The notes: generated from the sequence alone by a model not told the origin. Shown: positions 1 through 10,724, numbered from the stretch's first letter. The stretch is 58,026 bases of DNA from Lentibacillus jeotgali (GCF_000224785.1 NZ_AGAV01000001.1:1-58026); one strand, 5' to 3'. Numbers and translations: made by a program.

Positions 1-7
1 ATGACAT

Positions 8-46
8 AAGAGGCTGAACCCAACAAAACTTGGATCAGCCTCTTTT
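8..46 (+). terminator. Intrinsic terminator of a gene upstream of the window
   Basis: A perfect 10-bp stem, AAGAGGCTGA (8-17) with TCAGCCTCTT (35-44), encloses a 17-nt loop and runs into a short T tract. It is a rho-independent terminator, probably of a gene ending before position 1. The T tract is short, so efficiency is uncertain. Confidence 0.75.
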
Positions 47-186
47 ATTATTTCTGTTATGAAAGGGTGTACATGAGTTTCACCCCGTATGTAACAGGCA
101 GTAAGCCCCACTTCAAGAAGAGAAAAAAATCAAAAAGGATAAGAGGGGGATCCAACTGTCAGTAATACCCGATTCGTTCAACTAAC

Positions 187-340
187 AATGAGGTTGGGAC
201 ATAACTAAAGTTTCAACTATAAAAACGAACGGTAATAAGATTCAGCGGAGTATACTTCCGGAGCGAGGTATTGCACTAATCATTTATTCTAATTGTTCAG
301 ATTTTTTTGTTTGGAAAGACACTTTTGTCCCAGCCTCATT
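187..340. repeat. Intergenic inverted-repeat element (GAGGYTGGGACA type)
   Basis: Fifteen-base arms AATGAGGTTGGGACA (187-201) and TGTCCCAGCCTCATT (326-340) are inverted repeats with one mismatch, separated by about 124 nt. The interior (245-283) resembles the core of a second element near 32717-32754. No ORF is present. From memory, similar GAGGCTGGGACA arms recur between genes of staphylococci and some Bacillaceae; this was not checked. The rest of 47-449 shows no other clear feature apart from the ribosome binding site of the next gene. Confidence 0.6.
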
Positions 341-449
341 GAAGTTTCACTTTATATTATATGGGAAATAAGTTCACCACGTTTAAAACTGTTTTACATC
401 ATATTTTTAAATTAATCCGTTATACATAGCAAGAGGGGAGGTTTAACCT

Positions 450-1151
450 GTGTTTGAATACTTGGATGAACTTGAACTTATTGGGGATAATTTTAATATT
501 ATTATGCTCCGCATTTTAATCGCCTTAATTTTATCCGGAGTAATCGGTTTTGAACGGGAATTAAAAAACCATTCCGCAGGGTTCAGAACTCATATACTGG
601 TAGGCGTGGGAGCATGTTTGATGATGCTCCTGTCACTATATGGTTTTGAGACATTGATTGATGCATATGACAATATTCGTTTTGACCCGACCCGGATTCC
701 GTCTTATGTCATAAGCGGTATTGGTTTCTTGGGCGCCGGTACAATTATTGTCAACGGCATGACTATCCGCGGTCTGACTACCGCCGCGTCCATTTGGACA
801 GTTGCCGGGCTTGGTCTTGTGGTCGGAGCCGGTATGTATGGTGCGGCTGTATTTACAACGTTTATCATCCTGCTGAGTCTTATCTTTCTGAATAACTTTG
901 AAAAATTATTCAGAAAGGAAAAGCCTTATCAAATTGAAATAACAGCACTTCCCGGATTAACAATCAATAGTGTCGTATCTGTTTTTGAATCTTGTTCGCT
1001 GGCGATTAAGCAGGTGCAAATTGAACGAATCGATGAAGACCTTCGAAATATTATCGTCAAAATTGCTCCTTATAAGAATTTAAATCAGGTAGAACTTTTT
1101 GAGGATATATCAAAAATTGATTATGTCAAAAATATCTCGGAACGAAAATAA
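450..1151 (+). CDS. MgtC/SapB family membrane protein
   Basis: A 233-residue integral membrane protein with about five hydrophobic segments in the first 150 residues. The N-terminal region carries GFEREL (about 34-39), the arginine-containing signature of the family, and GIGFLGAGTII (about 91-101). The last 70 or so residues form a soluble, cytoplasmic domain with an ACT-like feel. MgtC homologues are linked to growth in low magnesium and to modulation of membrane ATPases; the precise role of this Bacillaceae paralogue is unknown. The GTG start is supported by GGGGAGG at about 434-440, nine nt upstream. It is monocistronic, between a repeat element and the ctsR promoter, and is not part of the B. 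subtilis order at this locus, so it may be a local insertion. Confidence 0.88.
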   Translation: MFEYLDELELIGDNFNIIMLRILIALILSGVIGFERELKNHSAGFRTHILVGVGACLMMLLSLYGFETLIDAYDNIRFDPTRIPSYVISGIGFLGAGTIIVNGMTIRGLTTAASIWTVAGLGLVVGAGMYGAAVFTTFIILLSLIFLNNFEKLFRKEKPYQIEITALPGLTINSVVSVFESCSLAIKQVQIERIDEDLRNIIVKIAPYKNLNQVELFEDISKIDYVKNISERK

Positions 1152-1276
1152 TTAAAATGAAATACAATGCTCATGTACTGTTGCTTGACGGGAACATTTT
1201 CATAGACTATCTCCGTTCTGAAATGGTCAGGATGTTTCAATTCCTCTAAAGTTGTCTAAGCTATTGATAAGATTAC

Positions 1277-1329
1277 TTGCATCTTTGTGCGTAATACGTA
1301 TAATGGAAGTATAGTCAAAGTTAGTCAAA
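1277..1329 (+). promoter_or_regulatory. ctsR operon promoter with CtsR operator
   Basis: A sigma-A promoter TTGCAT (1277-1282), 16-nt spacer, TATAAT (1299-1304) is followed by a perfect CtsR heptad direct repeat AGTCAAA-GTT-AGTCAAA (1313-1329) and a third partial copy GTCAAA (1330-1335). The operator covers the expected transcription start near 1311, so bound CtsR would block initiation. This is the classical autoregulatory arrangement of the operon. Confidence 0.9.
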
Positions 1330-1379
1330 GTCAAAACAACTTAAGTAGTGGACACCAACGTTGAAGAGGATGAGGAGAT

Positions 1380-1847
1380 ATGCGTAATATTTCTGATATC
1401 ATAGAACAGCATTTAAAACAGATTTTGGAATCCGCCGGCAGGGATACGATTGATATTAAACGAAGTGAATTAGCAGAGGAATTTCAATGTGTGCCCTCCC
1501 AGATCAATTATGTGATTAAAACACGTTTTACTGTGGAAAAAGGATATATAGTGGAAAGTAAACGCGGCGGCGGCGGATATATCAGGATCATAAGAATTAA
1601 ACATCAGGATAAAGCGGCGTTAATCGATGATATTATCGGCATGATCAATCCGAGTGTTTCACAGCAGGCGGCATTAGATGTGCTTGAACGGCTGATTGAA
1701 GAGGAACTGGTGACAAAACGTGAAGCTAAGATCATGTTAAGTGCCATTAACAGGGAGACACTTGCATTCCAGCTGCCATTGCGTGACGAAATTCGTGCAC
1801 GGATCTTAACGTCGATGCTGACAACTCTGAAGTATTTGAATAGTTAA
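1380..1847 (+). CDS. ctsR: Transcriptional repressor CtsR
   Basis: A 155-residue class III heat-shock repressor. The N-terminal winged helix-turn-helix (about 1-75) includes the wing tip RGGGGYIRI (about 62-70), whose glycines act as the thermosensor in B. subtilis CtsR. The C-terminal part is the dimerisation/tetramerisation region that McsB also contacts. CtsR binds AGTCAAA heptad repeats, and such a repeat lies 50 nt upstream, so the operon represses itself. The ATG at 1380 follows GATGAGGAG. First gene of ctsR-mcsA-mcsB-clpC, 16 nt before mcsA. Length and order match the family. Confidence 0.98.
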   Translation: MRNISDIIEQHLKQILESAGRDTIDIKRSELAEEFQCVPSQINYVIKTRFTVEKGYIVESKRGGGGYIRIIRIKHQDKAALIDDIIGMINPSVSQQAALDVLERLIEEELVTKREAKIMLSAINRETLAFQLPLRDEIRARILTSMLTTLKYLNS

Positions 1848-1863
1848 TCGAGGGGGGACTAAC

Positions 1864-2391
1864 GTGGAATGCCAAGAATGCCATGAACGGCCCGCTACGC
1901 TTCATTTCACCCAGGTGATCAACGGTGAAAAAACGGAAGTTTATGTGTGCGAAGTCTGTGCAAAAGAAAAAGGCTATATGAATTATCCGGAAGAAGGGTA
2001 TTCACTTCAACATTTACTGTCCGGGCTGCTTAATTCAACATTCGAAAGCCCTAAAAGCACAACTGGCCAGCAGACAAAGGAATTGAAATGTCCGAAGTGT
2101 GAGATGACACTTTCAAAATTTAAGCGGCTGGGCAAATTTGGCTGTCCAGATTGCTATGAGACGTTTGCGGACAGCCTTGATCCCATTTTTCGTCGTGTTC
2201 ACAGCGGTAACACAAAGCACTATGGAAAAATTCCGGCGCGCATCGGTGGAGATATGCGCCTTAAGAAGCAAGTTGATGTCTACAAGGAGGAACTGCAGCG
2301 GTTAATTAAAAATGAAGCATTTGAAGAAGCTGCAACCGTTCGGGACAAAATTAAAGAACTGGAAGAACAAACGCGGGGTGATGATTCATGA
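1864..2391 (+). CDS. mcsA: McsA, activator of protein arginine kinase
   Basis: A 175-residue zinc-binding protein with four CxxC pairs (CQEC, CEVC, CPKC, CPDC) in its first 105 residues and a C-terminal UVR-type coiled-coil domain (about 135-170, [22 protein letters not shown] region). McsA binds and activates the arginine kinase McsB, the next gene, and helps deliver substrates to ClpC. Translation starts at GTG 1864 after a GAGGGGGG Shine-Dalgarno. The stop overlaps the mcsB start (ATGA), indicating translational coupling. Confidence 0.97.
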   Translation: MECQECHERPATLHFTQVINGEKTEVYVCEVCAKEKGYMNYPEEGYSLQHLLSGLLNSTFESPKSTTGQQTKELKCPKCEMTLSKFKRLGKFGCPDCYETFADSLDPIFRRVHSGNTKHYGKIPARIGGDMRLKKQVDVYKEELQRLIKNEAFEEAATVRDKIKELEEQTRGDDS

Positions 2392-3452
2392 CACTGCAGC
2401 ACTTTATGAATGAAGCAATTAGTCCCTGGATGCGCGAAGAGGGGCCTGACAGCGATATCGTGTTGAGCAGCAGAATACGGCTGGCCAGAAATTTTGCCCA
2501 ATATGCATTCCCGATTCTGGCAAATGAAGAGGATTTGAAATATATCAATGAATTCATCCATCAGGAGTATGAAAGTCAGTCATTCCAGGACTATCGTGAT
2601 TTTGCATTTGTCCCTATCAAAGACTTGACGCCCGTGGAAAGACGTGTTTTAGTTGAAAAACATTTAATCAGCCCGCATCTGGCGGAACGAAATCATGCCT
2701 CAGCCGTACTTATATCTAAAAACGAACAGGTTTCAATTATGGTGAACGAGGAAGATCATCTCCGCATTCAGCTTTATTACCCCGGGTTTCAGCTGAACAA
2801 AGCTCTGCAGAAAGTTTTTGAACTGGACGATTGGCTGGAGGAAAAAATCGATTATGCCTTCGATGAAGAGCGCGGTTATTTGACCGGCTGCCCGACGAAT
2901 GTCGGAACCGGTATGCGAGCGTCAGTCATGATGCATTTGCCGGCTTTGTCCTGGACACAGCAGATTAATCGGATGATCCCGGCTATTAATCAGCTTGGTC
3001 TTGTCGTCCGCGGCATTTACGGGGAAGGCAGTCAGGCAACAGGGAATATTTTTCAGATATCAAACCAGATAACACTTGGCAAGTCGGAAGAGGACATCGT
3101 GGAGGATCTGCAAAGTGTTGTCCGTGAACTTATTGAACATGAACGTAGCGCGAGAAATCAGATCATGGATCAGTCGCCCGTCAGGCTGGAGGACCGGATT
3201 TACCGATCCTACGGCGTGTTGACGTGCAGCCGGATCATAGAATCAAAAGAAACGGCAAAATGTTTATCAGATGTCCGATTTGGAATTGACTCAGGTATTA
3301 TTGAAAATGTTTCAAGGAATATTTTGAACGAATTAATGGTGCTCACACAGCCCGGTTTTCTGCAGCAATATGCGAAAAAGACACTGACACCTAATGAACG
3401 GGATGTACTAAGGGCGTCACTTATTCGCGAGCGAATGCAATTAGAGAACTAG
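2388..3452 (+). CDS. mcsB: Protein arginine kinase McsB
   Basis: A 354-residue ATP:guanido phosphotransferase-fold enzyme that phosphorylates arginines on CtsR and on misfolded proteins, tagging them for ClpCP. Visible motifs include the nucleotide-binding SSRIRLARN (about 27-35), the active-site segment [14 protein letters not shown] (about 165-178, with the family cysteine and arginine), and [10 protein letters not shown] (about 282-291). It overlaps mcsA by four bases and lies 17 nt before clpC. Full length for the bacterial clade, which lacks the N-terminal domain of creatine kinases. Confidence 0.98.
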   Translation: MTLQHFMNEAISPWMREEGPDSDIVLSSRIRLARNFAQYAFPILANEEDLKYINEFIHQEYESQSFQDYRDFAFVPIKDLTPVERRVLVEKHLISPHLAERNHASAVLISKNEQVSIMVNEEDHLRIQLYYPGFQLNKALQKVFELDDWLEEKIDYAFDEERGYLTGCPTNVGTGMRASVMMHLPALSWTQQINRMIPAINQLGLVVRGIYGEGSQATGNIFQISNQITLGKSEEDIVEDLQSVVRELIEHERSARNQIMDQSPVRLEDRIYRSYGVLTCSRIIESKETAKCLSDVRFGIDSGIIENVSRNILNELMVLTQPGFLQQYAKKTLTPNERDVLRASLIRERMQLEN

Positions 3453-3469
3453 GTAGGGAGGAAAAGATT

Positions 3470-5902
3470 ATGATGTTTGGACGTTTCACAGAACGCGCAC
3501 AAAAAGTATTGGCATTGTCTCAGGAAGAAGCGGTGCGACTGGGGCACAATAATATCGGGACAGAGCATATCCTGCTTGGGCTTGTCCGTGAAGGCAATGG
3601 TATTGCAGCTAAGGCACTTGAATCTCTGGGTCTGGAAGTGACCAAGATTCAGCAGGAAGTGGAGAAACTGATCGGCACAGGCAAGCAGCCGATGCAAACC
3701 ATTCATTATACACCGCGTGCCAAAAAGGTTGTGGAATTATCCCAGGACGAAGCACGTAAGTTAGGTCACTCGTATGTTGGCACAGAGCACATTCTGCTTG
3801 GGCTGATTCGTGAAGGAGAAGGCGTCGCAGCACGTGTTCTTAACAACCTAGGCGTTAGCCTTAATAAAGCACGCCAGCAGGTTCTGCAGCTTCTGGGCAG
3901 CAATGAATCTCAGGCAGGTCGCCACAACAGAAGTTCGCAGTCATCGAATGCCAATACACCAACGCTTGATTCGCTGGCACGCGATTTGACTGAAAGTGCC
4001 AAGGAAGGGAATGTTGACCCGGTTATCGGCCGCAGCCAGGAAATTGAGCGAGTCATCCAGGTATTAAGCCGGCGTACTAAGAACAATCCGGTCTTGATCG
4101 GGGAGCCTGGCGTCGGTAAAACAGCTGTTGCGGAAGGCCTTGCCCAGCAAATCGTCAACAATGAAATCCCGGAAATACTCCGTGACAAGCGTGTCATGAC
4201 GCTTGACATGGGGACGGTTGTAGCTGGTACAAAATACCGGGGTGAATTTGAAGACCGTCTAAAAAAAGTGATGGAAGAAATTCGCCAGGCAAACAACATT
4301 ATCCTGTTTATTGATGAATTACACACATTAATTGGTGCGGGTGGCGCAGAAGGGGCAATCGATGCTTCCAATATTTTAAAACCAGCATTGTCCAGGGGAG
4401 AACTGCAATGTATTGGCGCCACTACGCTTGATGAATATCGTAAATATATCGAAAAAGATGCTGCCCTTGAACGCAGATTCCAGCCAATTCAGGTCGATGA
4501 ACCAACGTTGGATGAAACGGTCCAGATTTTAAAAGGGTTGCGCGACCGGTATGAAGCTCACCACCGTGTGACCATCCCAGATGAATCCATTGAGGCAGCA
4601 GCCAATTTATCTGACCGGTACATCACAGACCGTTTTCTGCCTGATAAAGCCATCGACTTGATTGATGAGGCCGGTTCTAAAGTTCGCTTGAGTTCTTATA
4701 CTGTTCCGCCAGACTTAAAAGAACTTGAGCAGAAACTTGACGATGTGCGCAAAGAAAAGGATTCCGCCGTTCAAAGTCAGGAGTTCGAAAAAGCCGCTTC
4801 ATTACGAGATTCCGAGCAACGCCTGCGTGAAGAACTGGAAGAAACGAAAAATAAATGGAAAGAAAAGCAGGGTCAGAAGGATTCTGAAGTAACGGTAGAA
4901 GACATAGCAAAAGTCGTCTCCATCTGGACAGGTGTGCCGGTTTCCAGGCTGACAAAAGATGAAAGCGAACGGCTCTTGAACCTGGAAGAGACCCTGCATA
5001 ATCGGGTGATTGGCCAGGAGGAAGCGGTGGAAGCAGTAGCCAAAGCTATCCGCCGGGCACGTGCCGGGCTGAAAGACCCTAAACGGCCAATCGGATCGTT
5101 CATTTTCCTCGGGCCTACCGGTGTCGGTAAAACGGAACTTGCAAGGGCACTGGCCGAATCCATGTTTGCTGATGAAGAAGCCATGATCCGGATTGATATG
5201 TCGGAGTATATGGAAAAGCATGCCACCTCCCGTCTTGTAGGTTCGCCTCCGGGATATGTCGGTTATGATGAAGGTGGACAACTGACTGAGAAGGTCCGGA
5301 CAAAGCCATATTCAGTTGTCTTGCTCGACGAAGTGGAAAAGGCGCACCCTGAAGTATTTAATATTTTGCTGCAGGTGCTTGAGGATGGACGCCTTACCGA
5401 TTCCAAAGGTCGTGTCGTTGATTTCCGCAACACTGTTCTAATCATGACATCAAACGTCGGCGCTAACGAACTGAAACGAAATAAATATGTCGGATTCGCA
5501 CTGGATGATGACCAGGAACAAGACTATCAGAACATGAAAACAAAGGTGACCGACGAATTGAAAAAAGCATTCCGTCCTGAATTCCTGAACCGGATTGACG
5601 AAACAATCGTGTTCCATTCATTAGAACGCAAACATATGAAATATATCGTCAATCTAATGATTAAACAGCTTCAGAGCCGTTTGATACAACAGGATATTGA
5701 ATTCACTCTTACTGACAAAGCTGTTGAGAAGATTGCCAATGAAGGGTTTGATCCGGAATACGGTGCGCGGCCATTGCGCAGATCAATTCAGAAAAATATC
5801 GAGGATATGCTTTCCGAAGAGCTGCTGAAGGAAAACTTCCAAAAAGGCGAAAAAGTGAAAATCGGTTTGAATAACAAAGGGGAATTCATTATTCTACCGT
5901 AA
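3470..5902 (+). CDS. clpC: ATP-dependent Clp protease ATPase subunit ClpC
   Basis: An 810-residue AAA+ unfoldase that feeds substrates to ClpP. In order: two Clp N repeats (about 1-140), the first ATPase (Walker [10 protein letters not shown] near 214, Walker [10 protein letters not shown]), the coiled-coil M domain (about 410-475) where McsB/MecA adaptors bind, and the second ATPase (Walker [10 protein letters not shown] near 547, Walker [10 protein letters not shown]). A VGF loop in NKYVGFAL (about 668) is the ClpP-docking tripeptide. The start is the first of two consecutive ATGs after GGGAGG. Regulated by the CtsR operator upstream; a strong terminator follows. Confidence 0.98.
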   Translation: MMFGRFTERAQKVLALSQEEAVRLGHNNIGTEHILLGLVREGNGIAAKALESLGLEVTKIQQEVEKLIGTGKQPMQTIHYTPRAKKVVELSQDEARKLGHSYVGTEHILLGLIREGEGVAARVLNNLGVSLNKARQQVLQLLGSNESQAGRHNRSSQSSNANTPTLDSLARDLTESAKEGNVDPVIGRSQEIERVIQVLSRRTKNNPVLIGEPGVGKTAVAEGLAQQIVNNEIPEILRDKRVMTLDMGTVVAGTKYRGEFEDRLKKVMEEIRQANNIILFIDELHTLIGAGGAEGAIDASNILKPALSRGELQCIGATTLDEYRKYIEKDAALERRFQPIQVDEPTLDETVQILKGLRDRYEAHHRVTIPDESIEAAANLSDRYITDRFLPDKAIDLIDEAGSKVRLSSYTVPPDLKELEQKLDDVRKEKDSAVQSQEFEKAASLRDSEQRLREELEETKNKWKEKQGQKDSEVTVEDIAKVVSIWTGVPVSRLTKDESERLLNLEETLHNRVIGQEEAVEAVAKAIRRARAGLKDPKRPIGSFIFLGPTGVGKTELARALAESMFADEEAMIRIDMSEYMEKHATSRLVGSPPGYVGYDEGGQLTEKVRTKPYSVVLLDEVEKAHPEVFNILLQVLEDGRLTDSKGRVVDFRNTVLIMTSNVGANELKRNKYVGFALDDDQEQDYQNMKTKVTDELKKAFRPEFLNRIDETIVFHSLERKHMKYIVNLMIKQLQSRLIQQDIEFTLTDKAVEKIANEGFDPEYGARPLRRSIQKNIEDMLSEELLKENFQKGEKVKIGLNNKGEFIILP

Positions 5903-5932
5903 TCAAAAAATTTACAGCAGGAAATGGTGTCC

Positions 5933-5967
5933 AAAAAGCTGGAAGGAAGCAACCTTTCAGCTTTTTG
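5933..5967 (+). terminator. Terminator of the ctsR-clpC operon
   Basis: A 14-bp stem AAAAAGCTGGAAGG (5933-5946) with CCTTTCAGCTTTTT (5953-5966), one G-T wobble and a six-base loop, begins about 30 nt after the clpC stop and ends in T5. Confidence 0.9.
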
Positions 5968-6146
5968 CGTTACAGCAGAGCAGAAGACAAATGTTATAAT
6001 GAAGGATGTTCACTCTTTTTTAAACGTCTGTTTTTCGGTTTGTGGAATAAATATGGAACGAAATTTATGAAACTGATAGAGAGCTGTAACTTTTATGTGA
6101 TGTCAATCGTATATAATAGAGACTATAGTGAAGGGAAAGGTTCATA

Positions 6147-7520
6147 TTGGCTAAACGGAAAATGAAGTATGTTTGTCAGGAATGCGGCTATGAATCTGCC
6201 AAATGGATGGGCAAGTGCCCAGGGTGCAACAATTGGAATACACTCGTTGAGGAAATAGAAGCATCATCTGCGGGCGGCAGGCATACAATGAGCAGGGACG
6301 GCAGATCTGCCAGTCAGCCCGAGAGCATTACATCAATTGAAACAAAAAAAGAGCCCCGGATCACAACCGGAATGAAGGAATTTAACAGAGTGCTCGGCGG
6401 GGGCGTTGTTCCCGGGTCACTTGCACTGATAGGTGGTGACCCGGGAATTGGAAAGTCTACATTGCTGCTGCAAGTATCCTCACAGCTCGCTGAGAAGCAA
6501 TTGCCGGTCCTTTATATCTCCGGTGAGGAATCAATCCGGCAGACAAAACTGCGGGCAGACAGGCTTGGTGTGAGTTCAGATTTGTTGTATGCGATGGCTG
6601 AGACCAACTTGCTTGACATCATCAATCAGATTGAACAAATCAAGCCGGCGTTCGTCGTGATAGATTCGATTCAGACAATCTATCGTGAAGAAGTGACAAG
6701 CGCTCCGGGAAGTGTCTCCCAAGTGCGCGAAAGTACCGGTGAATTAATGCGTGTTGCCAAGTCAAACGGTATCCCTATCTTTATTGTCGGGCACGTGACC
6801 AAAGAAGGAGCGATCGCCGGACCTCGGATGCTGGAGCATATGGTAGATGCTGTCCTATATTTTGAAGGGGAACGTCATCATACATACCGGATTTTGCGCA
6901 GTGTCAAAAATCGTTTCGGAAGCACACACGAAATGGGTATTTTTGAAATGAAAGAGGAAGGTTTAAGGGAAGTCATGAATCCATCCGAAATCTTTCTGGA
7001 AGAAAGGTCGCAGGGGGCAGCCGGTTCAACTGTTGTTGCTTCGATGGAAGGTACGCGTCCGGTACTGGTGGAGATCCAGGCATTGATTTCACCCACCAGC
7101 TTTGGGAATCCGCGACGCATGGCAACCGGTATTGATACAAATCGCGTGCCGCTTTTGATGGCTGTTCTGGAAAAGCGCGTTGGTCTTATGCTTCAGAATC
7201 AGGATGCATACATTAAAGTGGCAGGCGGCGTGAAACTGGATGAGCCAGCCATTGATTTGGCTGTGGCTGTCAGTATTGCATCAAGCTTCCGCAACCACCC
7301 GACAAGGCCAGAAGATATTGTGATTGGCGAGGTTGGACTGACGGGTGAAATCAGGCGTGTGGCCCGGATTGAGCAGCGTGTGCAGGAGGCGGCAAAACTT
7401 GGCTTCAAACGGGTCATTTGTCCGCAAAAGAACCTAGAAGGCTGGGCCCCGCCCGAGTCGATTCAGATCGTAGGTGTCAATACGGTCCAGGAGGCGCTGG
7501 ATGAAGGTTTGACACGCTGA
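6147..7520 (+). CDS. radA: DNA repair protein RadA/Sms
   Basis: A 457-residue RecA-related DNA helicase acting on recombination intermediates. It has an N-terminal C4 zinc finger (CQEC...CPGC, about 10-27), Walker [11 protein letters not shown] (about 95-104), the RadA-specific KNRFG motif (about 251-255), and a Lon-like C-terminal domain (about 285-457). TTG at 6147 is chosen because AAGGGAAAGG lies six nt upstream and [13 protein letters not shown] matches the family N-terminus. In B. subtilis the next gene is disA; here it is absent and yacL follows after 194 nt with its own promoter. Confidence 0.97.
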   Translation: MAKRKMKYVCQECGYESAKWMGKCPGCNNWNTLVEEIEASSAGGRHTMSRDGRSASQPESITSIETKKEPRITTGMKEFNRVLGGGVVPGSLALIGGDPGIGKSTLLLQVSSQLAEKQLPVLYISGEESIRQTKLRADRLGVSSDLLYAMAETNLLDIINQIEQIKPAFVVIDSIQTIYREEVTSAPGSVSQVRESTGELMRVAKSNGIPIFIVGHVTKEGAIAGPRMLEHMVDAVLYFEGERHHTYRILRSVKNRFGSTHEMGIFEMKEEGLREVMNPSEIFLEERSQGAAGSTVVASMEGTRPVLVEIQALISPTSFGNPRRMATGIDTNRVPLLMAVLEKRVGLMLQNQDAYIKVAGGVKLDEPAIDLAVAVSIASSFRNHPTRPEDIVIGEVGLTGEIRRVARIEQRVQEAAKLGFKRVICPQKNLEGWAPPESIQIVGVNTVQEALDEGLTR

Positions 7521-7559
7521 TCCGGTCGTTTTTAATTCTCCGCACCCTGAAACATTAAA

Positions 7560-7588
7560 TTGACAATTTAAATGAAATGTGATAAAAT
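7560..7588 (+). promoter_or_regulatory. Sigma-A promoter for yacL
   Basis: TTGACA (7560-7565), 17-nt spacer, TAAAAT (7583-7588), in the radA-yacL gap. It separates yacL transcription from radA, consistent with the missing disA between them. Confidence 0.82.
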
Positions 7589-7714
7589 ATATTGTTTTAT
7601 AAATTGACGGACTTTTGCAGTTGTGGTAGGCTTTAGGTGATACTTGGAATTAAATCTGGCGAATAACGGTTATTCTATAAAAAATGGGTAATAATAAACG
7701 ATAGGAGGTGAGTA

Positions 7715-8815
7715 ATGGTGCTGAAAATGATTGTCCATTTATTTTTTATCATTAGTGGAGGTACCATTGGATTTCTGTATATCCCGGAGATTGTCAGGTT
7801 GCTGGACTTTACCGACGCGGCTTGGGCTGCATCCCCTTATTTAGGCATGGTCATAGGTGCAATTATATTATTTGTTATCTCTTATTTTGTCGCGGAGTTT
7901 ATCGTTGGGTTCTTACGATGGATTGAAGAGGCACTGATCAAGATTCCGGTAAGTGATTTGCTGTTTGGAAGTTTTGGCCTGATTGGCGGTTTGGTGATTG
8001 CATATCTAGTGAACATCCCGCTGACCGACATTAATATTTATCTTGTTTCACAGGTTTTACCGCTCTTTATTACCATTTTACTTGGTTATTTCGGGTTTCA
8101 GGTTGGTTTCAGGCGTCGGGATGAACTAATGAATCTGCTTAACTTTAACCGGAAAGAACGGGATAAAAAACGTGTCTCCGACATGGAGGCTCCTCAACAA
8201 ATCCGGCCGAAGTCCAAAATATTGGATACAAGTGTGATTATTGACGGCCGTATCGCTGACATTTGCCAGACAAACTTCTTGGAGGGGACAATTGTCATCC
8301 CTCAGTTTGTACTTGGCGAGCTGCAGCATATCGCTGATTCCTCTGATGTGCTGAAACGGAATCGCGGGCGCCGCGGACTTGATGTGCTCAACCGGATTCA
8401 AAAGGAATTGCCGGTGGAAGTTGAAATCTACGAAGGTGATTTTGAAGATATTCCGGAAGTAGACAGCAAGCTAATTAAACTTGCGAAGGTAATTGACGGT
8501 ATCGTTGTAACCAATGACTTCAACTTAAATAAGGTATGTGACCTTCAGGGTGTGCCTATTTTGAATATCAATGACCTGGCAAATGCCGTCAAGCCGGTTG
8601 TCCTGCCGGGTGAGGAATTAATGGTTCATGTAATCAAAGACGGCAAGGAACACAATCAGGGCATCGCTTATTTGGATGATGGCACAATGATTGTGGTCGA
8701 AGAAGGTCACGATTACATCGGCAAGAAAATTGAGGTTCTGATTACAAGCGTGCTGCAGACGTCAGCAGGAAGAATGATCTTTGCAAAACCAAAATTACTT
8801 GAAAAAGCCTTGTAA
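7715..8815 (+). CDS. yacL: PIN/TRAM domain membrane protein YacL
   Basis: A 366-residue membrane-anchored PIN-TRAM protein. Four hydrophobic segments fill the first 130 residues; the PIN nuclease-like domain (about 168-285) starts with [15 protein letters not shown], whose aspartates belong to the acidic metal site; a TRAM RNA-binding domain follows (about 295-355). The cellular function is not established. The ATG follows AGGAGGTG at optimal distance. Normally yacL is followed by ispD and ispF; here gltX comes next after a terminator. Confidence 0.93.
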   Translation: MVLKMIVHLFFIISGGTIGFLYIPEIVRLLDFTDAAWAASPYLGMVIGAIILFVISYFVAEFIVGFLRWIEEALIKIPVSDLLFGSFGLIGGLVIAYLVNIPLTDINIYLVSQVLPLFITILLGYFGFQVGFRRRDELMNLLNFNRKERDKKRVSDMEAPQQIRPKSKILDTSVIIDGRIADICQTNFLEGTIVIPQFVLGELQHIADSSDVLKRNRGRRGLDVLNRIQKELPVEVEIYEGDFEDIPEVDSKLIKLAKVIDGIVVTNDFNLNKVCDLQGVPILNINDLANAVKPVVLPGEELMVHVIKDGKEHNQGIAYLDDGTMIVVEEGHDYIGKKIEVLITSVLQTSAGRMIFAKPKLLEKAL

Positions 8816-8840
8816 AAGCGGTATAACTTAAGAAGGATAC

Positions 8841-8873
8841 AAAAAGTGATAACCTTGGATGTTATCACTTTTT
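8841..8873 (+). terminator. yacL terminator
   Basis: Perfect 13-bp stem AAAAAGTGATAAC (8841-8853) / GTTATCACTTTTT (8861-8873) with a seven-base loop. A weak promoter-like pair TTGGAT (8855-8860) and TATGAT (8879-8884), 18 nt apart, overlaps it and may serve gltX. Confidence 0.93.
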
Positions 8874-8924
8874 ATGCGTATGATATATTTGTCATTATTC
8901 ATAAATTAAGAAAGGAGCGCCACC

Positions 8925-10394
8925 ATGACAAATCAGGTTCGTGTACGTTATGCACCGAGTCCGACCGGTCATTTACACATAGGGAACGCACGTACAGCTC
9001 TATTTAATTATTTATATGCGAAACATTTTGACGGGAAGTTTATTATCCGGATTGAAGATACCGATGCCAAGCGCAATGTCGCTGGCGGAGAAGAAAGCCA
9101 GATGATGTATTTGAAATGGCTCGGCATTGAGTGGGATGAAGGCGCTGATATCGGCGGCGAATATGGCCCATACCGCCAGATGGAGCGGCTGGAAATCTAT
9201 CAGCAATATGTTGACGAGTTGCTTGAGAAAGGTTTGGCCTACAAATGCTATATGACCGAGGAAGAATTGGAACAGGAGCGTGAAGAGCAGCGTGCCAAAG
9301 GGCAAGTTCCAAAATACGCCGGTGCTCATCGCCACCTGAGTGCGGAACAAATCGAGGCGTTTGAACAGGAAGGGCGCAAGCCAAGCATTCGCATGCGTGT
9401 TCCTAATAATAAGTCGTATACGTTCAATGATATTGTCCGCGGAAATATTACCTTCGAATCCAGTGATTTTGGCGATTGGGTGATCGTCAAAAAGAATGGT
9501 GCACCGACCTATAATTTTGCTGTGGCCATCGATGACCATCTGATGGGAATCACGGATGTATTGCGCGGCGAGGAGCATATTTCGAACACGCCAAAGCAAA
9601 TGATGGTCTATGAAGCATTTGGCTGGGAGCCGCCGAATTTCGGCCATATGACCCTGATCCTTAATGAAGAACGCAAAAAGCTGAGCAAGCGTGATGAACA
9701 TATTCTGCAATTCATTGAGCAATATCGCAATCTGGGCTATTTGCCTGAAGCCTTGTTTAATTTTATCACATTACTTGGCTGGTCACCGGTCGGTGAAGAG
9801 GAGATCTTCACACAGGACGAGCTGATTAAGATTTTTGATCCGAACCGTCTGTCAACGTCGGCTGCTATTTTTGACCGGCATAAACTGAAGTGGATGAACA
9901 ACGAATATATTAAAGCTGCGGATACTGAGCGAATCATCGAACTGGCGATGCCGCACTTGATTGAAGCGGGGAAATTGCCGAATAATATGGATGCAGCCAC
10001 AAGAGAGTGGGCTGAGAAGGTTATTACACTGTATCAGGAGCAGTTGCGGTACGGGGCTGAAATTGTAGAGCTGACTGAGCTGTTTTTCAATGACTCCATC
10101 AGCTACGATGAGGGGGCTATGGATGTGTTGCAGCAGGAACAGGTCCCTGAGGTGCTTCAGGTCTTTACGGATAAGTTGATCCACCTGGAGAACTTTGAGA
10201 AAGATGCCATTAAACAGCAGATCAAGGCAACCCAAAAAGAAACCGGCCACCGAGGCAAAAAACTGTTTATGCCAATCCGGGTTGCGACGACCGGTCAGAC
10301 ACACGGACCGGAGCTGCAGACGGCAATTGAATTGTTGGGCAGAGACACTGTCGTGAGCCGCCTGCATAATTTATTAAACCAGCTCGGAGCTTAA
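8925..10394 (+). CDS. gltX: Glutamate--tRNA ligase
   Basis: A 489-residue class I aminoacyl-tRNA synthetase charging tRNA-Glu, and in Bacillaceae usually tRNA-Gln as well, followed by GatCAB amidation. The HIGH-type motif is in [16 protein letters not shown] (about 10-25) and the KMSKS equivalent is KLSKR (about 248-252). The C-terminal anticodon-binding domain spans about 330-489. ATG 8925 follows AAAGGAG. No T-box precedes this gene, as is usual for gltX. Two long antisense ORFs inside it are shadows. Confidence 0.98.
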   Translation: MTNQVRVRYAPSPTGHLHIGNARTALFNYLYAKHFDGKFIIRIEDTDAKRNVAGGEESQMMYLKWLGIEWDEGADIGGEYGPYRQMERLEIYQQYVDELLEKGLAYKCYMTEEELEQEREEQRAKGQVPKYAGAHRHLSAEQIEAFEQEGRKPSIRMRVPNNKSYTFNDIVRGNITFESSDFGDWVIVKKNGAPTYNFAVAIDDHLMGITDVLRGEEHISNTPKQMMVYEAFGWEPPNFGHMTLILNEERKKLSKRDEHILQFIEQYRNLGYLPEALFNFITLLGWSPVGEEEIFTQDELIKIFDPNRLSTSAAIFDRHKLKWMNNEYIKAADTERIIELAMPHLIEAGKLPNNMDAATREWAEKVITLYQEQLRYGAEIVELTELFFNDSISYDEGAMDVLQQEQVPEVLQVFTDKLIHLENFEKDAIKQQIKATQKETGHRGKKLFMPIRVATTGQTHGPELQTAIELLGRDTVVSRLHNLLNQLGA

Positions 10395-10440
10395 TAATTC
10401 ACATTTAGAGCTAAATATAATATAGTGATAACACAATTAA

Positions 10441-10469
10441 TCAAAAAGGGCATCTGCCACTCTTTTTGA
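10441..10469. terminator. Possible terminator hairpin after gltX
   Basis: TCAAAAAG (10441-10448) pairs with CTTTTTGA (10462-10469), with partial GGCA/TGCC pairing inside. There is no separate T tract beyond the stem. A TATAAT (10416-10421) lies just upstream without a good -35 box, so this hairpin may instead sit in the cys leader transcript. Confidence 0.45.
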
Positions 10470-10484
10470 ACTGACTGTAATAGA

Positions 10485-10724
10485 GAGCGTTGACAAGGAG
10501 AAGTAAAGAACGCCCCTGCTTATCCAGAGAGAATCATCACCGGCTGCAAGTGATTCTGAGCATCGTTTTTGAAATGCACCTTGGAGCCCGTTATGGAATG
10601 CCAGTATATAACGGCGGTCCTCAACCGTTAACAGAGCCAAAGCCGGGAGAAAGCCGACTTTCTCCAAACAGGGTGGAACCGCGTCATAAGCGCCTCTGTG
10701 TAATCATTACACAGAGGCGCTTAT
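10485..10724 (+). promoter_or_regulatory. Cysteine-specific T-box leader of cysE-cysS
   Basis: The T-box sequence AGGGTGGAACCGCG lies at 10670-10683, and a terminator stem of 17 bp (10687-10703 with 10707-10723, then a T run) follows. Near the base of stem I, CAAGG (10494-10498) pairs with CCTTG (10579-10583); the internal loop has AGTA on the left and GAAATGCA on the right, placing TGC (10575-10577) as specifier codon, for cysteine. Uncharged tRNA-Cys would stabilise the antiterminator and allow cysE-cysS expression. An 80-codon ORF through this RNA is spurious. Confidence 0.93.

Noticed and set aside
5965-6165. 66-codon ORF between clpC and radA
   Set aside because: It begins in the clpC terminator, overlaps the radA start and has no Shine-Dalgarno.
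9012-9722. 236-codon antisense ORF inside gltX
   Set aside because: Shadow of the gltX frame; no ribosome binding site or recognisable product.
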